From the NCBI GenBank assembly GCA_022702545.1, contig JAHRBC010000006.1, forward strand, positions 2,976,001-3,040,000: a DNA stretch of 64,000 nucleotides, in the 5' to 3' direction. Position numbers and translations under genes: made by a program. The stretch comes from Phycomyces nitens. Lineage: Eukaryota; Mucoromycota; Mucoromycetes; Mucorales; Phycomycetaceae. Of this stretch, positions 20,301-31,501 are shown one piece after another. Each line of letters begins with the position of its first letter. The stretch's first letter is position 1. The notes below the pieces were generated by a model, which saw nothing but the letters and a program-made list of their open reading frames with translations, was not told the DNA's origin and ran no database searches.

Positions 20301-22057
20301 AACAATTCTCTTGTAATCTCTGGCCATCTTGGATTGCATGTCATTGTAATAAAGTAGTCAGGTTTACCAAAATGACTGACTATGCTGATAGCATCTTGAT
20401 ACAACTGTCGCATGTGTCGAGGGCTTCCAATAAATGTAGATGGAAGTATCAAAGGAAATCCTACACCTGTCAACGAATCACCTTGAGCATTTATGGCGTC
20501 TTGAACACCACTGTATACTTCTGCCCGGAGTTCATTCTGGTGATGTCTCAGATAATTCAGCCTTTGCTGCTCCATCTTGGCATACATATCAACTATGAAT
20601 TGTTGAAAAAGCCGACCAAAAAGATGCAAGTGATGTTGTGTATCTGTACGATACATCAAGCGAAAACTGTACCAATGCATTATGCTCACTGATTCACCAG
20701 AAATTGACTTGGAATTTATGGTCCATCCATGGTCTCCTTTGGGAAATATAAGAACATAATGTAAAGCATCGTACGATTGGTGAATTTCACTAATTCTCTG
20801 AAGTTGACTTTGTTGAGTATGTAATATAATATCTCTTCCTGTTGCGTTTGAGTTGTCATCCATAATAACAGCTACTTCTGATTGAGTCGGTGTGTTATAT
20901 CTGCGAGAATCGTCAGTGCTTTCTGCTCTTAGGCGTAACGTAAGATCACAAATTCTGCCATTTTCTTGGGATAAAGCAGCAAGAGACTTGAAGAGAGAAA
21001 CAAAGGGGTTCACTCTATGCATAAGGGTTTGCAATGTACTCAAGGCTTCAATGTCTAATTCCCCTGTTGTATTTTGGCGATGATTGATTTCGTTTTCAGT
21101 GTCATAGATATAGATCTGAGCAAAGGAAGGAACAGAATCTTCGACAGGAAGCAGAGAGCCAATCTTGTGGTGCAAACTGCCACTGATACGAAAGTTGTAT
21201 GCTCCGCCATTGTTGTTTGCAACAGATTGATCAATTTTAACACCAAGGGATGTGAAACTCAAAGCCATATTGTAGTTACGAATTTTTTCCATAAATGCCT
21301 TTGATTTTGGGGTTTGTCGTGTTAGAAGCGAATGAATTTCAGTAGGAGTAGGCTCATACGGGTGCAGAATAAATCGCCCTGATCCACAACACATGGAAAA
21401 TGCTGGCTTTGCAACTGTTGACCTGGAAGTTCTTTCATTAAGCCACATCATTGAGTGGCAGAAAGGACACGCGATATTCATCCTGCCAAGATCAATTCTT
21501 CCAGGTTCTAGGTTTCCATTGATTCTAGCAGCATTCAAGGGCGAAGTTGTTGCTTCTGTTCTTGTCAAATTGTTTCTGTTATTGCGACAGTTTCGATGAG
21601 TTGACCTTCTGTGTCCAGGTTGAAGGCAACTGCCACAGATAAGTACAACAGTATTGACTGTGCTTTCTACAGAGTTCTCAGAAACTGTTTCTTCCAATTC
21701 AACGTCTCTGGTATCAAATACTTCTACATTATTATCCTCCATAATAACTTCCTCGGTATCCTCAACAACATCCTCAATAACGTCCTCAATAATGTCGACA
21801 ACATTGTCATCAGTATTCTCTACTACAGGAATTTGTAGAAGAGTAATGGCTGAAATATTCTCTTGATTCTCAATAGAAATCTCAGGAGATGATGAATTCT
21901 CTTCGATTGTGATGTCAGCACTCTCATATCGGGCTTGTTTTCTCGGTCTGTTATTCTCTAGACCAAAACGTGGATTCATAGGACAATGCCGGCTTGTACG
22001 GCGATAATGTCCAGGTTGTTTGCAGCTTGCACAAATTGGGGTAGTTGATGAGCTCAT
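17302..22057 (-). pseudogene. Helitron Rep-helicase, copy D, two lesions
   Basis: Transposase starting at 22057 (MSSSTTPICASC) with two CX2CX4HX7C modules, an acidic Ser/Glu/Val-rich linker, the CPFC...CC element, the Helitron N-terminal domain, HUH in GLPHAHML, KYLYKYVYKG, then the helicase with Walker A GPGGTGKT. A TGA at 18484-18482 interrupts it in frame between the Walker A and Walker B segments, and the frame goes on with SSAGKLLKMAKLIVWDE. A second lesion is a frameshift at the C-run 17588-17590, one base too long; after it the true frame resumes with [13 protein letters not shown] and [10 protein letters not shown]. The stop is at 17302. The active-site residues survive, so decay is recent. 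Confidence 0.85.
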
Positions 22058-22136
22058 CTTAAATGTTGAAATTAGCAAAGAGAAGCAAATTGTGATTTTT
22101 AAATGTATAAATATCAAGACTTGGTCTGGGTTTAAA

Positions 22137-22296
22137 TTCGTATCTCTGAAGGATTTAGTGCCGAGAGATGAAAGATGCGTATATTAAGATGTAAATCACA
22201 TGACTTAGGTTAAGTCTTAATTCGTATCTCTGAAGGATTTTAAGACGTAAATCACATGACTTAGGTTGAGTTTTAATTCGTATCTCTGAAGGATTT
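22137..22296 (-). promoter_or_regulatory. Duplicated 5' flank of copy D with TCACATGA sites
   Basis: The block TTCGTATCTCTGAAGGATTT occurs three times (22137-22156, 22221-22240, 22277-22296), and AAATCACATGACTT twice between them (22193-22206, 22249-22262). The TCACATGA motif is shared with copies A and B although the proteins differ, which suggests a common function in expression or mobility. Confidence 0.4.
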
Positions 22297-22430
22297 TATA
22301 TATATTAAGATGATGATAAAATAATTACCAGTATATCCAATGATTTCAGGATAGGATATAAGGAGGAGCGTTTATTTTCCATTCTCATTCTTCAAAAAAA
22401 AAGGTTGAATGTACTTTTTGATGATATTCA

Positions 22431-22762
22431 TTATTTAACGCTTTTAAAGTCTAGGTAAAAATACTTTAGAAAGAGTTGCCAATTGTTGGTATGTGCACTT
22501 ACATCTATAACACATATAACTGGGTCTTTATGCCCACTAGACAGCAAAGTATGGATGTGTTCCATAATTTTAGGTGGCTGCTTACGATTGACTCCAGAGG
22601 TAGTATTGTCCTGTGAGATTGTATGATTGTGTTCCATGTTGCTTCTTGTTATGGTGAAATCAAACAAGTTGAAAGAAGCAGGACAATCAAACTTTTGAGT
22701 ACTCCGTTTCATTTCTTTCTTTATGATATTAGCACCTTTGATTGATTCTCGTTTCTCAATGC
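22431..22762 (-). pseudogene. Fragment resembling a FAR1/MULE-type DNA-binding domain
   Basis: One open exon-like frame starting after a TTCTTCAG acceptor at 22763. It encodes RSTQKFDCPASF, a stretch ending MEHNHTI, and then KQPPKIMEHIHTLLSSG. A Cys followed by HNH and a helical PPKI..I..L segment resembles the zinc-binding N-terminus of MULE/FAR1-type transposase proteins common in Mucoromycota. Only this piece is visible; there is no catalytic part on either side. It may be a relic or an exon of a lost gene. The family call rests on memory of the motif pattern. Confidence 0.35.
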
Positions 22763-23251
22763 CTGAAGAATTTATTTACGATTCACGTTTTAATCCTCTA
22801 CGCTTGCAAATGTAAGAAATTTTTCCTTGCTTAAAACTCGAGGTTTTGATAGAAAAGATGATGTTGTATTTCTTTCCAAAGTTTTTAGCAGTTTCAGTAA
22901 TCTTTTCTTTCGATTAAAAAATTGTCTGCCAATGGCAAAGTTTTTCTTATTTGGTGTTCATGTCATCGCAAGTTCGATTAGATTGAGAAAGAATTTTGAA
23001 AAGGTAAAGTTCAAAGAAGCTTTTAGAATATAAACACTGAAATCTACTCTCTACAAAAGAGTCCATGTCACACTTTTTGATATTCTTTTGGTGGGAGTGT
23101 ATCAAGAATTCCCCCAAGAAAATAGAGATATCGTAAAAAATAAAAAATAAAAAACCAGAAATTGTAATGCCGTCCCATGACCTATTATAGGTGAATATAT
23201 ATATATATATGAATGTATATATACTACTAAAATTTACAATGATTTTTAACA
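22763..23251. other. AT-rich spacer, no gene seen
   Basis: Between the transposase-like fragment and the HIR3 stop. It contains short AT repeats (for example 23194-23225). I see no supported ORF or RNA gene. Confidence 0.5.
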
Positions 23252-26200
23252 TTAATCATTAGTTAAATCGATTGAAAATGTAGAGCAAGCTTTTAAATAA
23301 TTTTCCTTGTCGCTGACAGGCATGTCTTGGGATTTCTGCAGCTTTTTACCAAGTAAATCGAGACATTCTATATCTTTGGAAGCTTTGGCAATATTAATTA
23401 GAAATAAAATATACTCGCGTATATATTCATAATGTTTTCCTGGCCTAGTTATCATGTTAGACATTAAAAATAATAAAGAGTACCATGTTTTTCAACTAGT
23501 TTTTTTTAAACAAAAAATTAATTTACCTTTCATAATCAGATTTCCAGATATTTACAAGTAGCTTTGTGTTGGATCGAAAATTAAAAAGAGAAAGCATATC
23601 TTTCTTTGCTTGTCTTATATTTCCAAGTATATAAAAGTTTATCCAGGCTTGCTATTTTTATAGAGTGTAAAGATGTGTTGATTAGTTTAAAGTCGAGTAC
23701 CCATAAATAATAAATATAATTTCAAAAAGAAAGAAACCTTGATATTACCCTAAATATCGGACGATGGTGTAGAGATCTCTTGTCTATTCTTCTGAGTTCT
23801 GTCAATCGGTCATATATAATCTTGTAGGCCATGATTTTCTCTACAGACAGTTTATTTATACACTTGTATTGGTGCTCAAGCTCTGCTTTCGAAAGCTCTT
23901 TGGTAGGCTCGGTACCAAATGAAAATGGATATATAGGGACAGGAATACCTTGAGGAAGAATTGCACATATGCCTTCAAAGTAGTTTGAAGAAGAAGCTGA
24001 TATCTCGTCAAAAAGAGAATTGTTGGGCAAGAGAGATGGTATACCCGAGAAATATTTTTCAACATCTTGGGCCTACAATTGGTAAATACATTTTTACCAC
24101 AATGTTCGTTTGATAAAATATTAATATACTTTTATATTTATAGCTTGATAAAATTACCTGAATTTTTTCAGTGTACAAATATTTTGCCAGTGCAGAACAA
24201 AGTGTATATATAGGCTCTCGAGTGCTTTCCACATTCTCTTGCTGTCTTGGGCGCGAAATGGCATGGTTGCAAGCCAATCGGTAATGACCCAGCACCTCCT
24301 ATTAAATCCCGAATCCAAGGTAAAGATATCATGTATATGATAAATACATTATATCGTTTGACTATAGCAGTAATACCTGTGGCCGTAACTCTAGCTTACT
24401 GCAGCATTTTCCAATCATATAATGACACCTAAAATAGAAGAACATCAGGAGATTTTATATAAACCCATGAAACATTCAAGATGACATGATAAAGAATAAA
24501 AACTTACTTCCAGTGAGAATCATCCGGAGAATCGTACTTGAGTGCTTTGGAGAATAACTTGATTACTAATTTATACGCTAGCTTTTTCCCCAAGACGGGC
24601 TCTGCGATTTTATGAACTTTTCCATCAGCCATCACAATTTTTGAAGTCTTTGGTGCCTTGAAGGCTTCCATATTCATCGGTGATCCTGTCATGCTGAAAA
24701 CCAATTCGCCAAAGTGGGCATACAGTTCGAATAACGTGGCATCTGAAATGGTAAGTTTTCTTTCTTTAATGAGATACCATGCTCTCACAAATGCCAAAAA
24801 CGCTTTCTAATTGATAAAAGCAAATGGAAAAGTTAATTTTTGTATTGGTAATTTTTGTATTGAACATTTTCATACTTTTTGATATTTGGCAATCTCGTTC
24901 TTGAAAGATGGAAGTCTGGCCGTACTAAATACAAGGATTTCTTCTGCGAGCTGGGAAAGGGAAAGAGCAAGATCGTACCATCCGTAAAAGTCGTTTGGAC
25001 ACAGATATATATGGTTCTATATAGGCACATAAAAATTATAAGTGTCTGGATACCCTAAAGCACTAATATATATATATATATGTCTGCATACCATGAACAA
25101 TGCAATTGCCTCCTTTAGATCGTCAATAGATTTCTCTAGATTTGATTTCGCTCTGTTTTTGGTATTTATACGCAGTGTTCTACCTCTTATCCAAAATATC
25201 TTGAAATACACAGCTAAACATAAAAAAATAAATTGTATCAAGATTGGATAATTGTCATTGTTTACGAAAATACTTACGTGATATGTGACTGATCTCTGAA
25301 CTATCAGGTCGAGTAGGCAAGCTTGCGGTCTCTACCAATTCTGCAACAGAAGGCTTTGGTACAATGTTTCCAGACAAGTAAATGTCTACAATTCGAGCAT
25401 TAAACTGGGCTCGATCTATAAAGGTACAATGATGACCATAAGTTAAAAAGAAAGTCCCTATTTCGCCCTTGTATATTATCAATTGCATTTTATAAAATAT
25501 GACAGGCATACTGGGATGCTACTTACATGCATTATCCGGAATTGCGTTGAAAATGTCAAACAAAATATCGATCGCAATCTTTACATCGTTCTTTAATGGC
25601 ACACCACGATTCAGTTTTTCGAGAGCAGTATCCTTGACGAGGTCAAACAGTGGCTCGGCTGACTTCTGATCGATATCCTTGTGAACAGCATTATGGTCTT
25701 GGATATTGTCTGAATCCGGCTACATAAAATACTTAAATAGAGCACACACACAAAAAAAAACGATTTGGTAAAATATACTTACAGCCAATAGCAAACCGTA
25801 CAAACAATGATAACATTGGTATAGACTGGCACATTCTTCAGCATCATCCGACTTTGGCAGCACTTTAAGAAGATGCTTGAGAAATATACCTGGGACCATT
25901 GAAAGCAAAGGCACATAAGTATCTCTCATCTATACCATTAAAACCAGTGTTACCATTGCCAGATCCACATATTTCGCGCTCGCCCAGCTCTTCGTGTATA
26001 TCTTTAAGTAATGTACTCAACGAGGTTGCCAGATCTGCTTCATATATAGGCATTTCTTCGAGTTCGACGTGCATCAATATAGATAAAAGCACCCATGCTT
26101 GCATGACAGTATCATTAAACGAGTTTGCCTTTGTGATTTCTGAAGGAGAGTGAGGGACTGATTCGGGTGTCTCATAACGACTGATCAAAGCAATAAAGTC

Positions 26201-29200
26201 AGAATGGCGATAGATGTAGAATATCGACATTTGGATCACAATTAGCAGGGCTCTTTTGAAGGAAAGACTGGGCTGTATGGATTGCCACACTGGATCTATA
26301 TCTCGAGCTGGTTAGCCATTTGGTTCCTATATTGTATACTAATCGATCAAAATACCATTTATATCCTTTTGAAAGGCAAGATCAGTGAGTTTCTTGATTA
26401 CAGAATTGAGCTATAGTTTAAAGCAAATCCATACGTTGTTAGTAATCATGTCGTAAGTGACATGCAAAACATACTGTTCTGAGTAGATCAAAGAACTCGG
26501 TGTCTTCTTCCTTTGATAGAAAGCTATCCAAAGTAGTATGGGAACTTCCATAGGATACAATATTATCAACAGCCTGTTCTAATGTCCGGGAATAGCAGTT
26601 CCAAGCCTCTATAAATTCACCAGTTTTGATGTATGCCTGTACCATGTGTGTTTACAAACCGATTATTAGAAATCCATGGAAATTTTGTCCACAGAAATAT
26701 CCAGAAAAAGACACTTACCTTTCCGAGCATCAAAAGAATTTCGCAAATCTCTGTTGGGCTAGCTCTGGATGTATCCTCTTGAGTCTCGAGCAAATAATCT
26801 TTCAACAGACGAATTACGCCAGGGTAATCCTTGTTTTCCAACATGTTTGATGTCATTGTTACATATTCATTTGTTTGCTGATCTGATAATTTCTGTTGAA
26901 TACTGCCGAGACTAATACAGTTATCATATTGACTATATATATATATATAATCCAAAACCTGTCAGCCATGCGTGCAATTTTCGAGTATACTATAGACTTA
27001 CCATCTGAGTGACATGGATATAGAAGTACCTGGTTCATGTTTAGAATATTCAAGCAGGATGAATTCGCACTGCTCATATAGCCGAACCGCATCGTCAATA
27101 TTGCCTTCACACTCTGCCAACTTTCCTCTAGCAAACAAAAGCCTGAGCTGATGCTGTACATCTTTGAATTCTATATTGAATTCAGAATCTGACAGATCAG
27201 ACCTCTTTTGAACAAATGGAAGCTCAAAGCCTCGGACAAACTGTTCAGAAAACTCAATCCATGTATGACAGAGTTGTGCCATTTCGTGGAGGGTTGCTTC
27301 TTGTTTTGCAGCCCCCTTGGATCGTGACAGAGAAAGCTTTGATCTGCTGCTTGCAATAGTCTTGATGATGAATTGGTCTACTAGACTTTCACATATTCTC
27401 AATACAGACTAATTTATGGCTTATTAATTAAACATACAATCCAATACTTTGAATAGGCAAACTTACATCTGTGCTTCTTCTGTCAAAAGGAAAGGCACTA
27501 AAAATATTACGCTCTAGGGCCATAATGGCATCGACCATTGGCTTTATGATTGCCTGATCAAATGCTTCCGTGTATTCTTCTTGAGCATCCAACTCAAGCA
27601 AGCACATTGCCAATTTGCAAAGGCTATCCATCGAACCAGAATTATCGGAATTGAGGGCAGTGACAAAGTTCAAGAGAGCAGATTTAATTGAATGCTGGTT
27701 TACGTCCATACAATGATCAATGGACCCTTTATGAAAAGTTCCGCACTTTCGAGTGTTGCCTTTTCCACTTGTACGTCCCTTTGGCCTAGTAAACCACCAT
27801 TGGTCTTAGTAAACAAGCAGTTGTCCACATATTTTACCATTTAAAGCCAAAAACAAAAATGTGATTAAACCCACCTAGTCTGGTTTGCTTCCATGTCCCA
27901 ATGATAAGAACTGTCCAATTCGGCAACCTTTGCATCCAACCAAGTCCAGAACAGGTCCATTGTTACTGTATCACTAGTATCGTCATTTGCAGTAATTTGC
28001 GGCTGATTTTCAAAGGTGTTCTCATTTACTTTCATGTCAGAATCAAGGGCAGCAACCAAGGCCGGATCGCCATCAGAAAGACCAACTAGATCGATAGGAG
28101 GAAGGCTGTCTTTCATCCAGATTGTGTTTAATACTAGCCTTGCCTTGTTAACAAACATTTGTTCTTCTCCCATCATTTTGATCCTTGCGTTTTTCTCAAG
28201 CTCAATCTTTTGCTGCTGACGTTTAGACGCTCTGCCCATATCAGATTAATAACCAAGTTTATAAATATAAATCTATAAAGCCAGAGTTACCTTAGAGTTG
28301 CTCTTTTTTCTTCGGGTTCCTCTTCAGGCTCATCATCAGGCTCATCTGTGGCGCCGTCTTCTCGCTCCTCTTGTGTGTCTTCTCTTTTACGCTTTAATGA
28401 TTCCTTGTCAACGTTCATATCATCGAGTATGTGAATTGTAGGAGAAACCAAGTCAATGATCACAGGTCCTTCTACCATCGGTTCAGTGGGAAGGACATTC
28501 TCTTCGCTTTGTAGATTATCATTAGAGTTGCTTTCTAAACCACTTTTCAGGGATTCCTCAGATTCCCAGTCTTTGTATTGCTTGGGATCGTTTATCTGGT
28601 TGTCTGATCTAGAAGGCTGTTCTGGAACATCAAGGACAATTGGTTCCTTCCGCTCCACGTTGATGTGTACTCTTTTATTGTAGATGAACGCTCGCTTGTA
28701 GAGATCAGTGTATATGTTTTCCGAATGACGATCATCATTTTTACCACTAGGAACGTATATGATGTGAATAAACAATGCGATCAACCTTTAAATGCATGAG
28801 AGTCATGTACTTTTTTGATAGGCTTGTGTCTTGGTATAACAAAAGGATCTTTTTCGTAAGCTCTGGCCAGGTTAGTTTTTGCAGTGATATTGAAGAGACT
28901 TGCTCTAACCCAGACATAGACACATCCTCGTCGTGAGTTTGATCCAAGGAGTTATCCAGCCTCATTTCTTGATCTAGTTTCTCACGAAGTTGCTTTCCAA
29001 CTGGCCAATGTGGATACTGCTCAAGGATACAATCAATGTAGAATACACATTCGAAAACGTCACCAATCTTGTAAGCCACCTATATAATAGATAAACCGGT
29101 TGGTTAGTCAATGTAAATTGACATCAACATACCTACGGTGCAAATGCCATTGAGACACCTCCACTGGTTTGGAGAAATACGCCCGTATCCAATCTTTTCC

Positions 29201-29966
29201 AAGAGTATTTCATGGATATTTTCAAACACAAATGGCTCGACCCCATTGATGACTGAAGATTCTATTTTCTTTGGGAAACCAAGAGTAGCAGAAAGTCCTC
29301 TTTTGTATGCTGCCAGGCCAACTTTGTCACAATCCAGTTCAAGTGCAAGGTCTCCTACTTTGCACCACAGAGCAGGATCTGTTGGGTCTGTATCCAAAGC
29401 CTATGGACCATAAATTAAATCACAGCTTTTTTTTTCGCAGCAAAAAGACACACCTTTAGGTAATGTTTGACGGCGTCCTTTCCAATCGAACTCTTATTTG
29501 TCTCGGCTGCATTGTATTCTCCTTCTAGAATCTGCCCATAGTTTTTGTAGGCCAAGTAGGGCAAATCCTTGGTCAATAGTTTCCGGCTGGCTTCTGTCCG
29601 GAGTTCATCCTAGTTTGTGCAGTGTTACTTGAATATGTGAAAAAGGATGGATTGCAATATTTACTTTTAGAGAATCCAACGATTTTGAATCATCGTTTAG
29701 TATTTCTCGATAAAGCTCTTTGGCTTCTTTGTATTGTTTGGTCTGATGAAGCAAGAGAGCTCGGTTGTAGGTTCGAACCAGCTTTTCGACCTAAATGAGT
29801 GTGAATGAGGTGATTTGGAATAAATAACACACGTACCTTGAGTTCAGCTTCATTCCGGCTTTCTATAACATCACTTTGATTGAGCACAGTCCATCGTAAC
29901 TGTGATTGGGATTAGGAGTCAAGATATTCCTTGTCATTTCACTCTTTCAATTTTTTTTTTTACCAT
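23252..29966 (-). CDS. HIR3: HIR complex subunit Hir3/CABIN1
   Basis: Large TPR-like scaffold of the HIR histone chaperone complex, which deposits H3-H4 independently of replication and represses histone genes. My model has 25 exons and 1674 residues; yeast Hir3 is of similar size. Exons (upper-lower): 29966-29964, 29899-29837, 29790-29665, 29609-29454, 29400-29137, 29079-28811, 28746-28291, 28231-27875, 27785-27467, 27408-27002, 26911-26719, 26636-26475, 26410-26356, 26295-25936, 25889-25783, 25719-25527, 25415-25278, 25213-25092, 25016-24876, 24806-24508, 24428-24377, 24298-24158, 24072-23749, 23651-23527, 23444-23252. Family marks: ALWCKVGDLALELD and WRCLNGICTV near residues 120-200, an acidic Ser-rich insert with a KRKR run, CHYMIGKC, and RPGKHYEYIREY near the end. 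All introns are GT-AG. The first coding exon is only ATG. Confidence 0.88.
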
Positions 29967-30966
29967 GTTGAAAATTGTCAATAAATAATAATAAGCCGTT
30001 GTTTCTTTAATGACCCGTAAAAACTTACCAGTCGATGAAAAATCCCGAACTTTTTATCATATTGTGGCGTATGATGCTTGAATTTATCTCTGTATATATA
30101 CAGTTGGAGAATATAATAAATTTTTGCCCTTTTGGCAAAGGATGTGTATGTATATAACCATCATGTATTTGAGTAGTTTGGACTATAAGGCAGGACTATC
30201 GTTAATGGACCAATGGACATGAAGAGGTATAAGTGATGTGTATTTGAATACGATCTAGCGATCAGGAGAGCATTTAGTCTTTGTCCAATCTTTTGGCTCT
30301 CATATTCTAATTGCCCATTCTATCCAAATTTTATTTATCTTATTTAAATTGCAATATATTGTCGACAAGCTTTTTATTTATTTTTAAAGTAGAGGTAAAT
30401 GAGATGAAGAAATGATGGGATAGGTGTGGCAGTGAATGTAAATGATTTCAAAAGATCTTTGTGCTCTGGTTGTTAAACCGCAAAGATACATTGACTTTTT
30501 ATTGTCTTTAAAAATGCAATAAATAACCATTACAGGCCAGCTTCTGTTACTCTACCTTTTTTTTTCTTTTTCAAAATTGTCTGTATAACCATCAAATGAA
30601 ATCCTTGCACAGACCGCTCGAGGTACAGAGCCAATAGCCATCAATTACAAAGAAAACGAGGTTTTTGCGTGTGTGTGTGTGTCAATGGCAGTAAAGAGGT
30701 AGCATCCATATTGCCAATGTCTGGCAATAGACATAATATTATCCTACAGGCCATACGAGGCTTATCCTAATAGGCGTAATTAAAGCGACACTTATCTTGT
30801 CAGGCCAAGTAAGCTTTTGTGACGTTGCGGCAGGAGAAGTGTTGAACATTTCTGACCAATCAGACGAGTGCACCTCGAAAAGCAGCCAAAGTTTTATTTT
30901 ATTGGACCTGCCCTGTTCTACAGACTGTCTTGTTCTATCCTTCCCTCTTACTCTCATCTAATAAAC
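29967..30966. other. Divergent intergenic region, HIR3 / SEC61 beta
   Basis: One kilobase between two divergent starts. A CCAAT box lies at 30856-30860 (plus strand) about 110 bp before the SEC61 beta ATG. A T-tract and a GT microsatellite (30670-30682) are present. No ORF is supported. Confidence 0.5.
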
Positions 30967-31501
30967 ATGGCAAGTATACAAAGAATGATTATCAATAGTC
31001 TCAAATAACAATCCTAACCTAATCCACAATACTCATTCCCTCTCTGTTCTCAGGCCGATTCCTCTACACCCAAGGGCACCATCCGGTAAGAATATCAATG
31101 TGGACATGTAGATTATCATGTTTTATTCCCAAAAATACTCATCTCTCCTACCTGCATCTCTAGAAAGCGCGTTACCTCGCGTTCCAACACCAGCACACCC
31201 CGAGGCGGTGTTCCCGGTGGAAGCACATCTAGCATGATGCGCATTTACTCGGATGACTCTCCTGGACTTCGTGCGTAAGTATAAATCACACGGAATAAAG
31301 GCATAAAGAGATAATAGGAGAGAGATAAAGGCGAAAGATAGAGATCTGGGAATTGGGGGTTACTGGGCCAGTAAAGGACAAAAGGGGATCAAATGGTCTA
31401 ATGCTCTCTATAGTGATCCCGTTGTTGTCCTTGTTCTCTCGCTCGCCTTCATTGCCTCTGTATTTGGTCTTCATATCGTTGGCAAGTTCTTGCGCAATTA
31501 A
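30967..31501 (+). CDS. SBH1: Sec61 translocon subunit beta
   Basis: Tail-anchored beta subunit of the ER Sec61 protein-conducting channel, 77 residues, normal for the family. Exons: 30967-30969 (ATG only), 31054-31085, 31164-31274, 31414-31501. The protein starts MADSSTPKG, has a basic Ser/Thr-rich cytosolic part (RKRVTSRSN, GGVPGGS), then the conserved MMRIYSDDSPGL, and one hydrophobic C-terminal anchor (DPVVVLVLSLAFIASVFGL). The first intron must use a GC donor (ATG followed by GCAAGT), since the only nearby GT would break the frame into exon 2. The other two introns are GT-AG. Confidence 0.92.

Larger units (their letters stand above)
17012..22320 (-). mobile_element. Helitron copy D, decayed third family
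   Basis: Minus-strand Helitron with a transposase related to but distinct from copies A/B and C. The 5' end lies near 22320 (minus strand TTTATCATCATC, similar to the start of copy C). The 3' end lies near 17012 beside GC-rich hairpins (17018-17080). Between the stop at 17302 and the hairpins are about 200 AT-rich bases with one minisatellite unit (17165-17215). The 5' edge is approximate. Confidence 0.6.

Noticed and set aside
27021..27029. Alternative donor GTACTT in HIR3 exon 10
   Set aside because: GTAAGT at 27001 is stronger and joins in frame to CLGSIQQKL, which fits the family; the earlier donor does not.
28811..29079. Continuation of HIR3 exon 6 past its donor into the 28747-28810 region
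   Set aside because: The frame stays open briefly, but the GTACAT donor at 28810 and the next exon restore the family pattern. Reading through adds unconserved residues.
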